Origin: Hyphomonadaceae bacterium UBA5336
GTDB lineage: Bacteria; Pseudomonadota; Alphaproteobacteria; Caulobacterales; Hyphomonadaceae
Direction of reading: 5' to 3'
Assembly: GCA_002408125.1 (NCBI GenBank)
Contig: DHQO01000025.1
Coordinates: 83,998 to 147,997 of the forward strand
DNA length: 64,000 nucleotides
A model generated the notes under the pieces. That model was not told the origin of the DNA. It was given only the letters and a program-made list of their open reading frames with translations, and did not search any database. Positions 41,947-50,692 of this stretch are shown here, one piece after another; position 1 is the first letter of the stretch, and the number at the start of each line of letters is the position of its first letter. A program made the translations under genes and the position numbers.

Positions 41947-42471
41947 CTAGCGCGAGCCATCCTCGAAGGCGGCCAGTGCCCATTCGGCAAAACTCGCCAG
42001 ATTGCCGCCCTCGAACAGGAAACCGCCGACGCCCGCGGCATGGGCGGCCTGGATGTCGGCGGGCTTGTCGCCGATCAGGAAACTGCCCTCGCGCCGCACC
42101 GGAAAATCGGCCATGGCCTGCAGCAGCATGCCGGGGCCGGGCTTGCGGTCGAGGCTTTCGCGGGCATAGCGTGGTTCGCTGCCATCCGGGTGGAAGGGGC
42201 AGTGATAGATCCGGTCGATCTCGGCGCCGTGGGCCCCGAATTCGAAGAGCAGGTGGTCGTGCACCGCCTGCATGTCCTCTTCGGTATAGAGGCCATGGGC
42301 GATGCCGGTCTGGTTGGTGACGACGAAGACGAACCAGGCGCGCGCCTTGAACGCCGCCACGGTCTCCATCGCGCCTTCGACCCATTCCAGGTCCGTCACG
42401 CGCGCGACATAGCCGCGATCCTTGTTCAGGACGCCGTCGCGGTCGAGAAAGAGGGCAGGGCGTATCTCCAT
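41947..42471 (-). CDS. HAD-family GmhB-like phosphatase with degenerate zinc site, 174 aa
   Basis: Closest to D-glycero-D-manno-heptose 1,7-bisphosphate 7-phosphatase (GmhB) or the HisB N-domain. The HAD nucleophile motif is FLDRDGVLN (Asp10, Asp12), then FVVTNQTGIAHG, the Lys in LDRKPGPGM and SFLIGDKPADIQAA. GmhB enzymes normally hold a structural zinc with Cys-x-His and Cys-x-Cys. Here the loop reads CPFHPDGSEP and later ESLDRK, so only Cys91 is kept in register and the other ligands are Phe93, Ser106 and Asp108. Start at 42471; the upstream extension is unconserved. A role in LPS heptose synthesis is likely but not certain. Confidence 0.82.
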   Translation of the reverse strand: MEIRPALFLDRDGVLNKDRGYVARVTDLEWVEGAMETVAAFKARAWFVFVVTNQTGIAHGLYTEEDMQAVHDHLLFEFGAHGAEIDRIYHCPFHPDGSEPRYARESLDRKPGPGMLLQAMADFPVRREGSFLIGDKPADIQAAHAAGVGGFLFEGGNLASFAEWALAAFEDGSR

Positions 42472-42520
42472 GGCCAGACCTGTAGGGCGATTTCCGCCCC
42501 GCATCCAGCAGGCTCGCACC

Positions 42521-43771
42521 TCACGCGATCTGTGCGGTTTCCTCGCGATTGGCGCGAATGCCTGCCGTGATCGGGATCAGCGCCAGCCCGGTGAGAATGG
42601 CCGCCAGCAGGAAGGCCGCGCCGGGGAAATGGATCGGCGCTGCGCCGCTGGAGAAATAATACAGCGCCTGGGTCATGATCAGCGGCGAGATCACCAGAGA
42701 GAGGGCATTGATGCTGGCCGTCGCGCCATGCAGCTCGCCCTGGGCATTGTCCGGGGTGAGGTTCGACATGATGGTCGAATTGGCCGGCCCGGCCACGCCG
42801 CCCAGCGCGGAAAAGGGCAGGATCGCCAGCGCCATCCAAGCCGCATCGGCATAGGCGAAGGCTGCAAAGGAGACGACATTGATGAGCATGCCCCAGACCA
42901 GGGTCTGGACGGTGCCGAGCCATTTCAGGATGCGCCCCATCAGCGCGACCTGCACCAGCGCCGAGGACACACCGATGGCGGCCAGCGAGAGACCGATTTC
43001 GCTCGGACCCCAATCATAGCGGATCTCGCCATGGAAGGCCCATGTTGCCGGATAGACCGCATTGGCCAGCGCTGCGATGGCCAGTCCGATCAGGAACCAG
43101 GCCACCTTTGGCAGTTTGGAGAAATGCATGAAGGCGCCGAGCGGATTGGACCGCTTCAGCTCGAAATCCCGCCTGTGCCCGGGCTTCAGGGACTCCGGCA
43201 GCACGAACAGGCCATAGATGAGGTTCAGGCCGGCAACCGCCGCCGCGGCAAAGAAAGGCGCGCGGTGGTCGATCATGCCGATCAGTCCGCCAATGGCCGG
43301 GCCGAGCACGAAGCCGATCCCGAAAGCGGCACCGATCATGCCGAAGGCCTGGCCGCGTTTTTCCGGTGTCGTCGTGTCGGCGATATAGGCGTTCGCGGTG
43401 GAGAAGGTGGCCGAGGAAATGCCGGACAGGAACCGGCCCAGGAACAGCACCCACAGCGCCGAGGCGAGCCCCATGATGATGAAATCCAAAGCCAGCGTCG
43501 CCATGGAAGCCAGCAGGACAGGCCGGCGCCCGAACCTGTCCGACAGTCCGCCCAGGGTCGGCATGGCAATGAAATTGACCAGCGCAAAGGTGGCCGTCAG
43601 CGGCCCGGCCCAGGCGACGGCCTCTTCGGCTGGAAGGCCGGTCAGCTCGACCAGCAGGTCGGGCATCACCGGGATGATCATGCCGAAGGCCAGCATGTCC
43701 AGCGTGACGCAGACAATGACGAAAAAGAAGGCGTTACCGCCGTGCCTGGGTGTCTCAGCGGTCTCGCTCAT
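42521..43771 (-). CDS. MFS exporter, TetA-like DHA1 family, 416 aa
   Basis: Twelve-helix major-facilitator drug exporter. The motif A loop reads GGLSDRFGRRPVLL between helices 2 and 3. LDMLAFGMIIPVMP in helix 1 and GMIGAAFGIGFVLGPAIGG (motif C) in helix 5 are those of the tetracycline-exporter branch. Motif C is diagnostic of antiporters. The substrate cannot be assigned: most TetA-like genes of this kind in environmental alphaproteobacteria are not tetracycline-resistance genes. It lies upstream of the gmhB-like gene on the same strand. Confidence 0.9.
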   Translation of the reverse strand: MSETAETPRHGGNAFFFVIVCVTLDMLAFGMIIPVMPDLLVELTGLPAEEAVAWAGPLTATFALVNFIAMPTLGGLSDRFGRRPVLLASMATLALDFIIMGLASALWVLFLGRFLSGISSATFSTANAYIADTTTPEKRGQAFGMIGAAFGIGFVLGPAIGGLIGMIDHRAPFFAAAAVAGLNLIYGLFVLPESLKPGHRRDFELKRSNPLGAFMHFSKLPKVAWFLIGLAIAALANAVYPATWAFHGEIRYDWGPSEIGLSLAAIGVSSALVQVALMGRILKWLGTVQTLVWGMLINVVSFAAFAYADAAWMALAILPFSALGGVAGPANSTIMSNLTPDNAQGELHGATASINALSLVISPLIMTQALYYFSSGAAPIHFPGAAFLLAAILTGLALIPITAGIRANREETAQIA

Positions 43772-43825
43772 GGCGAGGTCAAATGCGCCCAGTGGCCAAT
43801 AGGGTCAACAGGAATTGTCGGAAGA

Positions 43826-44236
43826 TCAGGCCTGCCGGCGTTTGCCGAAGGCGAAGAACTGCGCCCCGAAGAAACTGACCCACATGGAAAGGCCGAGACC
43901 CACCGCTGCCGCGAGCGCGGGAACGATGCCGGGCACCAGCTCGATCAGGCCGGCAAATATGGCGTAGGAGGTCGCTGCCGAGGCGGCATTGACCAGCCCA
44001 TAGCGCAGCATTTCCTCGCCCGGCGAACGGTGCGAGGCGCCGAACGTATAGGCCCGGTTGAGGATGAAGGCGGTCAGCATGGCCACAGGCAGTGAGATGG
44101 CGCGCGCTGCGAGCGGGTCGAGCCCGGCAAGGATCAGCGCCTGCATGCCGCCAATATCCACGCCAGCCGCGATCAGGCCGACCAGGATGAACCGGCGCAG
44201 CTTTCCGAGTTGATCGAGAAGGGTCTCGCGGCTCAT
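43826..44236 (-). CDS. GtrA-family membrane protein, 136 aa
   Basis: A four-helix protein of the GtrA family, proposed to flip lipid-linked sugars across the inner membrane. Characteristic features are FILVGLIAAGVDIGGM at the first helix, FILNRAYTFG after the second, YGLVNAASAATSYAIF and a last helix ending SFFGAQFFAFGKRR. It follows the glycosyltransferase gene by eight bases, so the two form an operon like gtrA-gtrB. Confidence 0.9.
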   Translation of the reverse strand: MSRETLLDQLGKLRRFILVGLIAAGVDIGGMQALILAGLDPLAARAISLPVAMLTAFILNRAYTFGASHRSPGEEMLRYGLVNAASAATSYAIFAGLIELVPGIVPALAAAVGLGLSMWVSFFGAQFFAFGKRRQA

Positions 44237-44244
44237 GGGGGGCG

Positions 44245-45228
44245 TCAGTCCTTGCGGTTGGCCAGGGCGGAATAGTTCAGGAATACGGCGCGCTTGGCTT
44301 CGATGCGCGCGCGCGCCAGGCTGTCGAGGATCAGGCCGCAGAAGACAGACATGACGCCGACAATGACAAGGCCCGTGGCCAGGATCGCCGTCGGGAAGCG
44401 CGGCACCAGGCCGGTCTCGATCCAGGTCACCATCAGCGGCGCGGAGATAAGCGCGGCCAGAAGCATGAAGGCCGCGCCAATGGAGCCGAAGAACAGGGCC
44501 GGGCGGGTCTCCTTGGTCAGCATGGCGAACATGCCGAGAATGCGGAAACCGTCGCGGAATGTGCGCAGCTTCGACGCGCTGTCTTCCGGGCGCACGCCAT
44601 AGCGGGTCGGGCGTTCCATGCAGGGAATGCCGAGCTGGCTGGCATGCACGCTCATTTCCGTTTCGATCTCGAAACCGCCGGAGACAGCCGGGAAGCTCTT
44701 CACGAAGCGGCGAGAGAAAACCCGGTAGCCGGAAAAGATGTCGGTGAATTCGCGCCCGAAAATGCGGTGGTATAGCCCATTGAATATGCGATTGCCGAAA
44801 GCGTGGCCCTCGCGGCCGGCATTGCGGGTGACATCCGCGCGCGTGCCGACCACCATGTCGACATGGTTGCGCTGGAGCAGTTCCACCAGGGTCGGCGCCA
44901 TGGCGGCGTCATAGGTCGCATCGCCGTCGGCCATGACATAGATATCGGCGTCGACATCGGCGAAAATGCGGCGCACCACATGGCCCTTGCCCTGGCGAAA
45001 CTCGCGGCGCACAACCGCGCCGGCGCGCGCGGCGATATCGGCTGTGCCATCGGTGGAATTGTTGTCGAAGACATAGATGGTCGCGCTGGGAAGGGCGGCG
45101 CGAAAGTCCGCGATGACCTGCGCGATGGTGGCCGCCTCATTATAGCAGGGGATGGTGACGGCGATTTCCAGCGCGCGCTCGGCCTCAGGGGCCGGGCTGA
45201 GATAGGACGGAGTCGTGGCCAAACTCAT
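44245..45228 (-). CDS. GtrB-like family 2 glycosyltransferase with two C-terminal helices, 327 aa
   Basis: The GT2 catalytic domain begins EIAVTIPCYNEAATIAQVI and contains FDNNSTDGTADIA and the metal-binding VMADGDATYD, followed by IFSGYRVFSRRFVKSF. Two membrane helices (about residues 245-270 and 285-310) anchor it to the inner membrane, as in enzymes that load a sugar onto undecaprenyl phosphate. Start at 45228; a longer frame is unlikely. It is the first gene of the pair with GtrA and is divergent from the GT-C gene. Confidence 0.92.
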   Translation of the reverse strand: MSLATTPSYLSPAPEAERALEIAVTIPCYNEAATIAQVIADFRAALPSATIYVFDNNSTDGTADIAARAGAVVRREFRQGKGHVVRRIFADVDADIYVMADGDATYDAAMAPTLVELLQRNHVDMVVGTRADVTRNAGREGHAFGNRIFNGLYHRIFGREFTDIFSGYRVFSRRFVKSFPAVSGGFEIETEMSVHASQLGIPCMERPTRYGVRPEDSASKLRTFRDGFRILGMFAMLTKETRPALFFGSIGAAFMLLAALISAPLMVTWIETGLVPRFPTAILATGLVIVGVMSVFCGLILDSLARARIEAKRAVFLNYSALANRKD

Positions 45229-45330
45229 AGACGTGCAGCCTTTCAGTAACCTCGCTCTGTCATATGCCGTCAGGCTTAATGAGGCGTTCACGGGTTCAAC
45301 CGACTTTTGCCCCCTGAGAGGAGTACGCGC

Positions 45331-47139
45331 GTGACGAGGTTGAAGACCCAATTGCCGGCCTGGATTCAGGCTCCGCTGCACCAGGCTGCGCTCGGAATTG
45401 GCCTTGTTCTGCTCTACCTTATCATATCTGCCGGTCTTGTGTGGACCGGCACGCTGCCTGGCAATGACGACCTGATGCGCCTCGTTGAGGTGCGCGACCT
45501 GCTCGGCGGGCAGGGATGGTGGGATGTGTCACAGTCGCGCTTCCTCACGCCGGAGGGCGGGGCGATGCACTGGTCGCGCATCCCCGATCTCATGATCGGC
45601 ACTCTGATCCTTGTTCTGAAACCGTTTTTCGGGGCAGAGGGCGCAGAGCACGCCGCGCTGATCCTGTGGCCGCGCCTGTTACTGCTGGGCGCGCTGTCGG
45701 CGCTCGTGCTGGCCCTGCACCGGCTTGGCGCAGGTCGTGTCGGCATGCTGGTCGGCGCGGTCTTCTTCCTTGTCACCCATGCCATGGTACAGTTTCAGCC
45801 GGGCCGTATCGACCATCACGGGCTTGAGCTCGTCCTCGTGCTCGCCGCCTTCGCCGCACTGGTCAGCGCGAACGCGACCTGGCGCAGCGGCGTGTTTGCC
45901 GGCCTGTGCATTGCCGCGATGATGTCCGTGGCGATCGAGAGCCTGCCCATGGCGGTGGGGCTGATCGGCTTTGCCGGCCTGATCTGGATTGTACGGGCCG
46001 AGGCAGCGCGCTCGCTGCTCTTCGGGCTCGCCGCCGGGCTCGCGGGCTTTGCCGCCTTCTTCTATCTCGCGGATGCGCCGGGGCCGGGCGCGGGCCGCGA
46101 GGTTTGCGATGCCTATGGCAATTTCCACGCTGTCGGGCTGATCCTCGGTGGCGCCGCGCTTGCCGGTCTGGCCCATGCCACCGAGCGCCTCGCGCACTGG
46201 CGTGGCCGGCTGGTCGCGGGAGTGGGCGCTGGTGTCGCCGTGGCGCTCACCAGCGTGGCAGTCGATCCGGGCTGTCTCGCCTCGCCCTATGCCGGGGTGA
46301 GCCTTGGCGTGATGCAGAACTGGATGTCGCACGTCACCGAGGCGCGCAACATCTTCCGCCTTGCTTCCTCCAATCCGGGCTTTGCGCTCAGCGTGTTCGG
46401 CTTTGCCCTGACCGCGCTGGCCGGCGGGCTGTTCGTGTTGCGGCAGACCGACAAGCCGGGCCGCGCATCCTTGGTGGGCCTTGTTGCCCTGCTCGCGCTG
46501 TCGATCCTGGTGACGGCCTGGCAGGTGCGCGCGATGGTCTTTGCCCATGGCCTCGCAGCTCTGACCGCAGGCTATGTGGCCGGTGCTCTCTGGCCGGTCC
46601 TGATGGCGCGGAAGGGCACGGCGCGCGTCGGCGCCCTGGCAGCCCTGCTCCTCCTTGCCCCCACCTCCTGGCAGACCGCCGGGGTGTGGATCTCTCCGAA
46701 GAACGACACAAAGGCCGAGCGCGCCGAGAACCGCGTCTCCTGCCGTTCGACCGAAGCGATGGAGAATCTCGCCGCCCTGCCGCCCGCGAAGGTGTTCGCG
46801 CCGATCGATCTCGGCACGGCGATCCTCGCCCATACCGACCATTCCATCTTCGCCGCGCCCTATCACAGGAATGTCGGCGCCATCGCCAGCGCAATCGAGA
46901 TCTTCGAGGCCCCGCCGGAAGAGGCGCGCCAGATGTTGCAGGCACTCGGGGCGGACTATGTCTATGCCTGCCCCGGCCTCGACGAGATGGAACTTTATGC
47001 CAGCCGCGCGCCCGACGGGCTTGCCGCGGCCTTCGCCGAGGGCACGCTGCCGGCCTGGTTCACGCCGGTCGAGGAGGGCAGCCCGGTCTATGCCGTGCGC
47101 CGGGACTCGGTGGCGGGAACAGGCGCGAAGGCATCTTGA
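45331..47139 (+). CDS. GT-C type membrane glycosyltransferase candidate, 602 aa
   Basis: Ten or more membrane helices follow a short cytoplasmic start. The first periplasmic loop holds GNDDLMRLVEVRDL, an acidic pair where GT-C enzymes have their catalytic Asp/Glu, then GQGWWDVSQSRFL and MHWSRIPDL, a pattern shared by many alphaproteobacterial membrane proteins of this group. A soluble C-terminal part (about 480-600) ends the protein. GTG 45331 is chosen because GAGAGGAG precedes it by about seven bases. Divergence from gtrB/gtrA suggests it is the enzyme that transfers their lipid-linked sugar. The acceptor is unknown. Confidence 0.7.
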   Translation: MTRLKTQLPAWIQAPLHQAALGIGLVLLYLIISAGLVWTGTLPGNDDLMRLVEVRDLLGGQGWWDVSQSRFLTPEGGAMHWSRIPDLMIGTLILVLKPFFGAEGAEHAALILWPRLLLLGALSALVLALHRLGAGRVGMLVGAVFFLVTHAMVQFQPGRIDHHGLELVLVLAAFAALVSANATWRSGVFAGLCIAAMMSVAIESLPMAVGLIGFAGLIWIVRAEAARSLLFGLAAGLAGFAAFFYLADAPGPGAGREVCDAYGNFHAVGLILGGAALAGLAHATERLAHWRGRLVAGVGAGVAVALTSVAVDPGCLASPYAGVSLGVMQNWMSHVTEARNIFRLASSNPGFALSVFGFALTALAGGLFVLRQTDKPGRASLVGLVALLALSILVTAWQVRAMVFAHGLAALTAGYVAGALWPVLMARKGTARVGALAALLLLAPTSWQTAGVWISPKNDTKAERAENRVSCRSTEAMENLAALPPAKVFAPIDLGTAILAHTDHSIFAAPYHRNVGAIASAIEIFEAPPEEARQMLQALGADYVYACPGLDEMELYASRAPDGLAAAFAEGTLPAWFTPVEEGSPVYAVRRDSVAGTGAKAS

Positions 47140-47169
47140 CGCTGCCGGGCGTGCACGGCAAACGAAGCC

Positions 47170-48624
47170 ATGTTACGCAAGACTCAATCCCCCAGCGAAA
47201 TCGTCGACGCCCTTGAGGCGATCTATGCCGAGGCTGTCACCAGCCTGAAGGCCGCGCTTGTCACCTTTCTGCAGGAAGGTATCCCGCCCGCCGAGGGCCA
47301 GCGCGAGAGCGGCGCCTTCTGCTATCCCGAACTCGTCATCCGCTATGACCCGGAAGGGCCGCCGCCGCCAATCTCGCGCAGCTATGGCAAGATGTCGGAA
47401 GCCGGCATCTATGCCTCGACCATCACCCGGCCGGACTTCTACCGCGAATATCTGATCGAACAGCTCACCCCTCTGCTTCGCGACTATGATGTCGAGGTCG
47501 AGGTGCGAAAGTCCGACAGCGAGATCCCTTATGCCTATGTCTGGGACGCGGCCGAGGCCGACGGCCTGGACGCGATCTCGCCGGCCGAACTGGCGCGCTG
47601 GTTTCCCGCCCCGCAGCTCTCCATGATCGGCGACGAGGTGGCCGATGGCGAGCTTTACGACGCCGGATCGGCCCGCCCGCTGGCCCTGTTCGATGCCCAG
47701 CGCACGGACTTTTCCCTGAAGCGCCTGGAACACTATACCGGCACGCCGGCGGAGCATTTCCAGCCCTATATCCTGTTCACGAATTATCACCGCTATGTCG
47801 ATGCCTTCTGTTCCTGGGCGGTCGAACAGATCGCTGGGGCCAAGGGCTACAAGGCGCTTTCCTCGCCCGGCGGCGTGCTGATCGAGAACGACACAAGCGA
47901 TGCACTGGAACGCATCGCCGCTGCACCCTGGCGACGCTTCCAGATGCCGACCTACCACCTGATGCGCGAGGATGGCCCTGGCATCACACTCGTGAATATG
48001 GGCGTCGGCCCGTCCAATGCGAAGACGATCACCGACCATCTCGCCGTGCTGCGCCCGCAATGTTGGATCATGGTCGGCCATTGCGGGGGCCTGCGCCACA
48101 GCCAGACCATTGGCGACTATGTGCTCGCCCATGCCTATCTGCGCGACGATCATGTGCTCGACAGCGTGCTGCCGCCGGACATTCCGGTTCCACCGATTGC
48201 CGAGATCCAGGTCGCACTGCAGGAGGCCGCCTCGGCGGTCACCGGCGAGCAGGGCGAGGCGCTGAAAAAGCGCCTGCGCACCGGCACGGTGGTGACGACC
48301 GACGACCGCAACTGGGAGCTTCGTTTTTCCGAAACCGCGCGCCGGTTCAACAAGTCGCGCGCCATCGCCATCGACATGGAAAGCGCCACCATCGCGGCCA
48401 ATGGCTACAGGCTGCGCGTGCCCTATGGCGTGCTCCTGTGCGTTTCCGACAAGCCGCTGCATGGCGAGATCAAGCTGCCCGGCGCGGCCAACCGCTTCTA
48501 TGAGCGCGCCATTGGCGAGCATATCCGCATCGGCATCGAGACGCTGGAGCAGCTTGCGGCCGGCGGCGGCGCGAAACTGCATTCGCGCAAGCTGCGCGCC
48601 TTTGACGAACCGCCATTCCGCTGA
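47170..48624 (+). CDS. amn: AMP nucleosidase, 484 aa
   Basis: Hydrolyses AMP to adenine and ribose 5-phosphate. Length and order fit the Amn family: an N-terminal regulatory domain (SGAFCYPELVIRYDPEG, ISRSYGKMSEAGIYA and FPAPQLSMIGDEVADGE) and a C-terminal nucleoside-phosphorylase-like domain (VNMGVGPSNAKTITDHLAVL, MVGHCGGLRHSQTIGDYVLA, and AIDMESATIAANGYRLRVP with the catalytic Asp/Glu). The stop codon overlaps the next start (TGATG), coupling it to a membrane protein of unknown role. Confidence 0.95.
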   Translation: MLRKTQSPSEIVDALEAIYAEAVTSLKAALVTFLQEGIPPAEGQRESGAFCYPELVIRYDPEGPPPPISRSYGKMSEAGIYASTITRPDFYREYLIEQLTPLLRDYDVEVEVRKSDSEIPYAYVWDAAEADGLDAISPAELARWFPAPQLSMIGDEVADGELYDAGSARPLALFDAQRTDFSLKRLEHYTGTPAEHFQPYILFTNYHRYVDAFCSWAVEQIAGAKGYKALSSPGGVLIENDTSDALERIAAAPWRRFQMPTYHLMREDGPGITLVNMGVGPSNAKTITDHLAVLRPQCWIMVGHCGGLRHSQTIGDYVLAHAYLRDDHVLDSVLPPDIPVPPIAEIQVALQEAASAVTGEQGEALKKRLRTGTVVTTDDRNWELRFSETARRFNKSRAIAIDMESATIAANGYRLRVPYGVLLCVSDKPLHGEIKLPGAANRFYERAIGEHIRIGIETLEQLAAGGGAKLHSRKLRAFDEPPFR

Positions 48625-49325
48625 TGCCTGATACGCCCGACGGAACTCCGCACCAGTCCAATGCGGGCGCCATCGTGACCGGCTATACCGGCATGCTGCT
48701 GGCGCACTGGGACCGGCTGCTCATCCTGTTCGCCGTGGGCTGGGCGATGACCTCGGCGATCATGCTCGTGCAGGTCAACCTGATCGGCTACGATCCCAAG
48801 GATATGGGCCTGTTCCTGCAGGCAAACCTCCTGCCCATTGCCTTCATCACCGGCGCAGTGGCGCAGGCCACGCTCTGGGGTGAGCCGGGCGACCGGATCA
48901 CGACCTGCCTCGATGTGGCTTCGCGCGCGTTCATTCCGCTCCTGGCGATCACGCTGATCAGCCGGATCGTGATCTCGGCCGGCCTGGTGGCGCTGGTGCT
49001 GCCCGGTATCGCGCTGACCATGCTGCTGGGCCTCTCCGGGGTGATCATGATTGCTGAGCGGCCCACCGTGTTCAATGCGCTGAAGGAAAGTGTCCTGCGA
49101 GTCTGGCGCAATTTCGGCGCCGTGCTGGTCAGCTATATCGTGTATCTCGTTTCCCTGCTGGTCCTGACCTTTGCCTCAGCCTTTGCCGGCGGGATTGTTG
49201 CGGCTTTTCTGCCGGGCTCTTTCGACGGCCAGGTGGTCGGCGGAGCGATGACGGCGATGTTCAGCCTTTCCCACACCGTGTTTGCCGTGGCGATCTACAA
49301 GGAGGTCTCCGGCGCGGAAAACTAG
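48624..49325 (+). CDS. Hypothetical membrane protein, YciC/UPF0259-like, 233 aa
   Basis: About six membrane helices are predicted (near residues 34-55, 65-85, 105-140, 155-190 and 205-225). The region LVLPGIALTMLLGLSGVI followed by AERPTVFNALKESVLRVWRN resembles the YciC/UPF0259 and glycerophosphodiesterase-membrane-domain group of integral membrane proteins, for which no activity is known. It is translated from an ATG that overlaps the amn stop by one base. Its 3' end overlaps the convergent SDR gene by four bases. Confidence 0.65.
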   Translation: MPDTPDGTPHQSNAGAIVTGYTGMLLAHWDRLLILFAVGWAMTSAIMLVQVNLIGYDPKDMGLFLQANLLPIAFITGAVAQATLWGEPGDRITTCLDVASRAFIPLLAITLISRIVISAGLVALVLPGIALTMLLGLSGVIMIAERPTVFNALKESVLRVWRNFGAVLVSYIVYLVSLLVLTFASAFAGGIVAAFLPGSFDGQVVGGAMTAMFSLSHTVFAVAIYKEVSGAEN

Positions 49326-50173
49326 GTTTTGATCTCCATGCCGTAGCGCTTGGCGAAGATCCGGTCGAGCCAGCGTTTTGGCAGCCGCGAGGGGATGGCG
49401 AAATTGGTCAGCTTGTTCGGCACAGGCGCATAGCGCGCCTTCGGGCTGGGGTCACTGAGCGCGGTTTCCACCACTTTCGCGATGTCTTCCGGCGGCAGAC
49501 CCTCGCGCCCGCCCTTCAGCATGATGTCGGCGAAATTGGCGATGGCCTTGGCCCAGACCGTGTCCTGGTAGAGCAGACCATCTTCGGTCTCCGCCTTGTC
49601 CCAGATCGGCGTGGCCACAGCGCCCGGCCCGACGGCGATTGCGTCGATGCCATAGACCATGAGCTCTCGGCGCAGCGTGTCGGTGACGCTCTCCAGGGCA
49701 TGCTTGGTGGCGGTGTAGGCGCCGAGGAAGGGCGAGGAAATCTTCCCGCCCACAGAGGTGATATTGACGATCCGCCCGGGGCCGCCGGTGCGGGTCTCAT
49801 CCAGGCCGAGCAGGGGGACGAAGGCGCGCGAGCAAGCCAGGGCACCGAACAGGTTGACCTCGAAATGCGCGCGGATCTCGTCCATCGGCTGTACCGTGAG
49901 CGGACCCATCTGGGCGATGCCGGCATTGTTGACGAGGCCGCCCAGCGTGCTGCCTTCGATCGCGGTGGACACTGTGGCGACGGCCGCGGCAATCGAGGCC
50001 GCATCGGTGACATCCAGTATGAGCGGGGTGATCCTGGCATGGTCGGCGGCGAGCGCATCGGCGTCTGCCTGCTTGCGCACGCCGGCGAAAACGCGCCAGC
50101 GCTGCTCGGCGAGATGGCGCGCCGCAGCGCGGCCAATGCCAGTGGAGGCGCCTGTAATCACAACTGTCTGCAT
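49322..50173 (-). CDS. SDR-family oxidoreductase, 283 aa
   Basis: Classical short-chain dehydrogenase/reductase. VVITGASTGIGRAAARHLAE carries the glycine-rich loop, LVNNAGIAQ the NNAG motif, NITSVGG the active-site Ser and YTATKHALES the Tyr-x-x-x-Lys. The arrangement, with a long C-terminal part containing VGPGAVATPIWDKAE, is like the retinol-dehydrogenase-like bacterial SDRs. Substrate unknown. The stop overlaps the end of the convergent membrane protein gene by four bases. Confidence 0.9.
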   Translation of the reverse strand: MQTVVITGASTGIGRAAARHLAEQRWRVFAGVRKQADADALAADHARITPLILDVTDAASIAAAVATVSTAIEGSTLGGLVNNAGIAQMGPLTVQPMDEIRAHFEVNLFGALACSRAFVPLLGLDETRTGGPGRIVNITSVGGKISSPFLGAYTATKHALESVTDTLRRELMVYGIDAIAVGPGAVATPIWDKAETEDGLLYQDTVWAKAIANFADIMLKGGREGLPPEDIAKVVETALSDPSPKARYAPVPNKLTNFAIPSRLPKRWLDRIFAKRYGMEIKT

Positions 50174-50228
50174 GATGGGTCCGTCCCTGCTGGTCTAACA
50201 TTGGGTACGCAACACCGGGCAGGAAGGA

Positions 50229-50648
50229 TCAGTCGGCCCTTCCACCTTTGATAACCCTGAAGGGTCCGCGCTGTTCCGCCTCCGGCAGATCCGGGGCCTT
50301 TTCGGGCTCGGAGGGGGGCATCTCCTCAGCCTCGGCTGAGCCGGTATCGGCCCCCTTTGCCGGGAGGCGGGACTTGAAGCCGGAGCGTTTCAGGCCCTTG
50401 CCGCGGGCCTTCTTGTCGATCTCCTTCAGCTTGACCTGCTGGAGCGCGGACAGCGGCTCGTCGAGATCGCCCTTTTCGCGGTCACGGAAGGCCGAGCCAT
50501 AAGTCTCGATGCGCGCTTCCACTTCTTCCAGGAATTCGCGTTCCCAGTCTGACAGGGGCGGGCCGAGCCCCTGCTCGGCGAGCGCCTGCGCCTTGCGGAG
50601 CTTCCGCAAGGCCTTGCGCTTCTTTCGCTCGTCAATCTCGCGCGGCAT
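50229..50648 (-). CDS. Conserved hypothetical cytoplasmic protein, 139 aa
   Basis: No enzyme family recognised. Highly charged: an N-terminal Lys/Arg/Ala helix (RKALRKLRKAQALAEQG), then LSDWEREFLEEVEARIETYGSAF, LSALQQVKLKEIDKKARGKG and a basic GLKRSGFKSR, ending in an acidic Pro-rich tail with a FRVIKGGRAD terminus. Similar short proteins occur in Caulobacter relatives, as far as I can recall without a search. No signal or membrane segment. It may bind nucleic acid, judged only from charge. The gene's start abuts the repeat array. Confidence 0.6.
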   Translation of the reverse strand: MPREIDERKKRKALRKLRKAQALAEQGLGPPLSDWEREFLEEVEARIETYGSAFRDREKGDLDEPLSALQQVKLKEIDKKARGKGLKRSGFKSRLPAKGADTGSAEAEEMPPSEPEKAPDLPEAEQRGPFRVIKGGRAD

Positions 50649-50692
50649 GGCCTAGGAGATAGGCCGGTGCGGCGGGAATGGGAAGGCGGGCT

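Noticed and set aside
42521..43771. Tetracycline-resistance determinant
   Set aside because: Motifs are TetA-like, but the same branch includes many exporters unrelated to tetracycline. No mobile-element context.
42422..44095. 557-codon plus-strand frame opposite gmhB-like, MFS and GtrA genes
   Set aside because: Spans three well-recognised genes on the other strand and has shadow-type composition.
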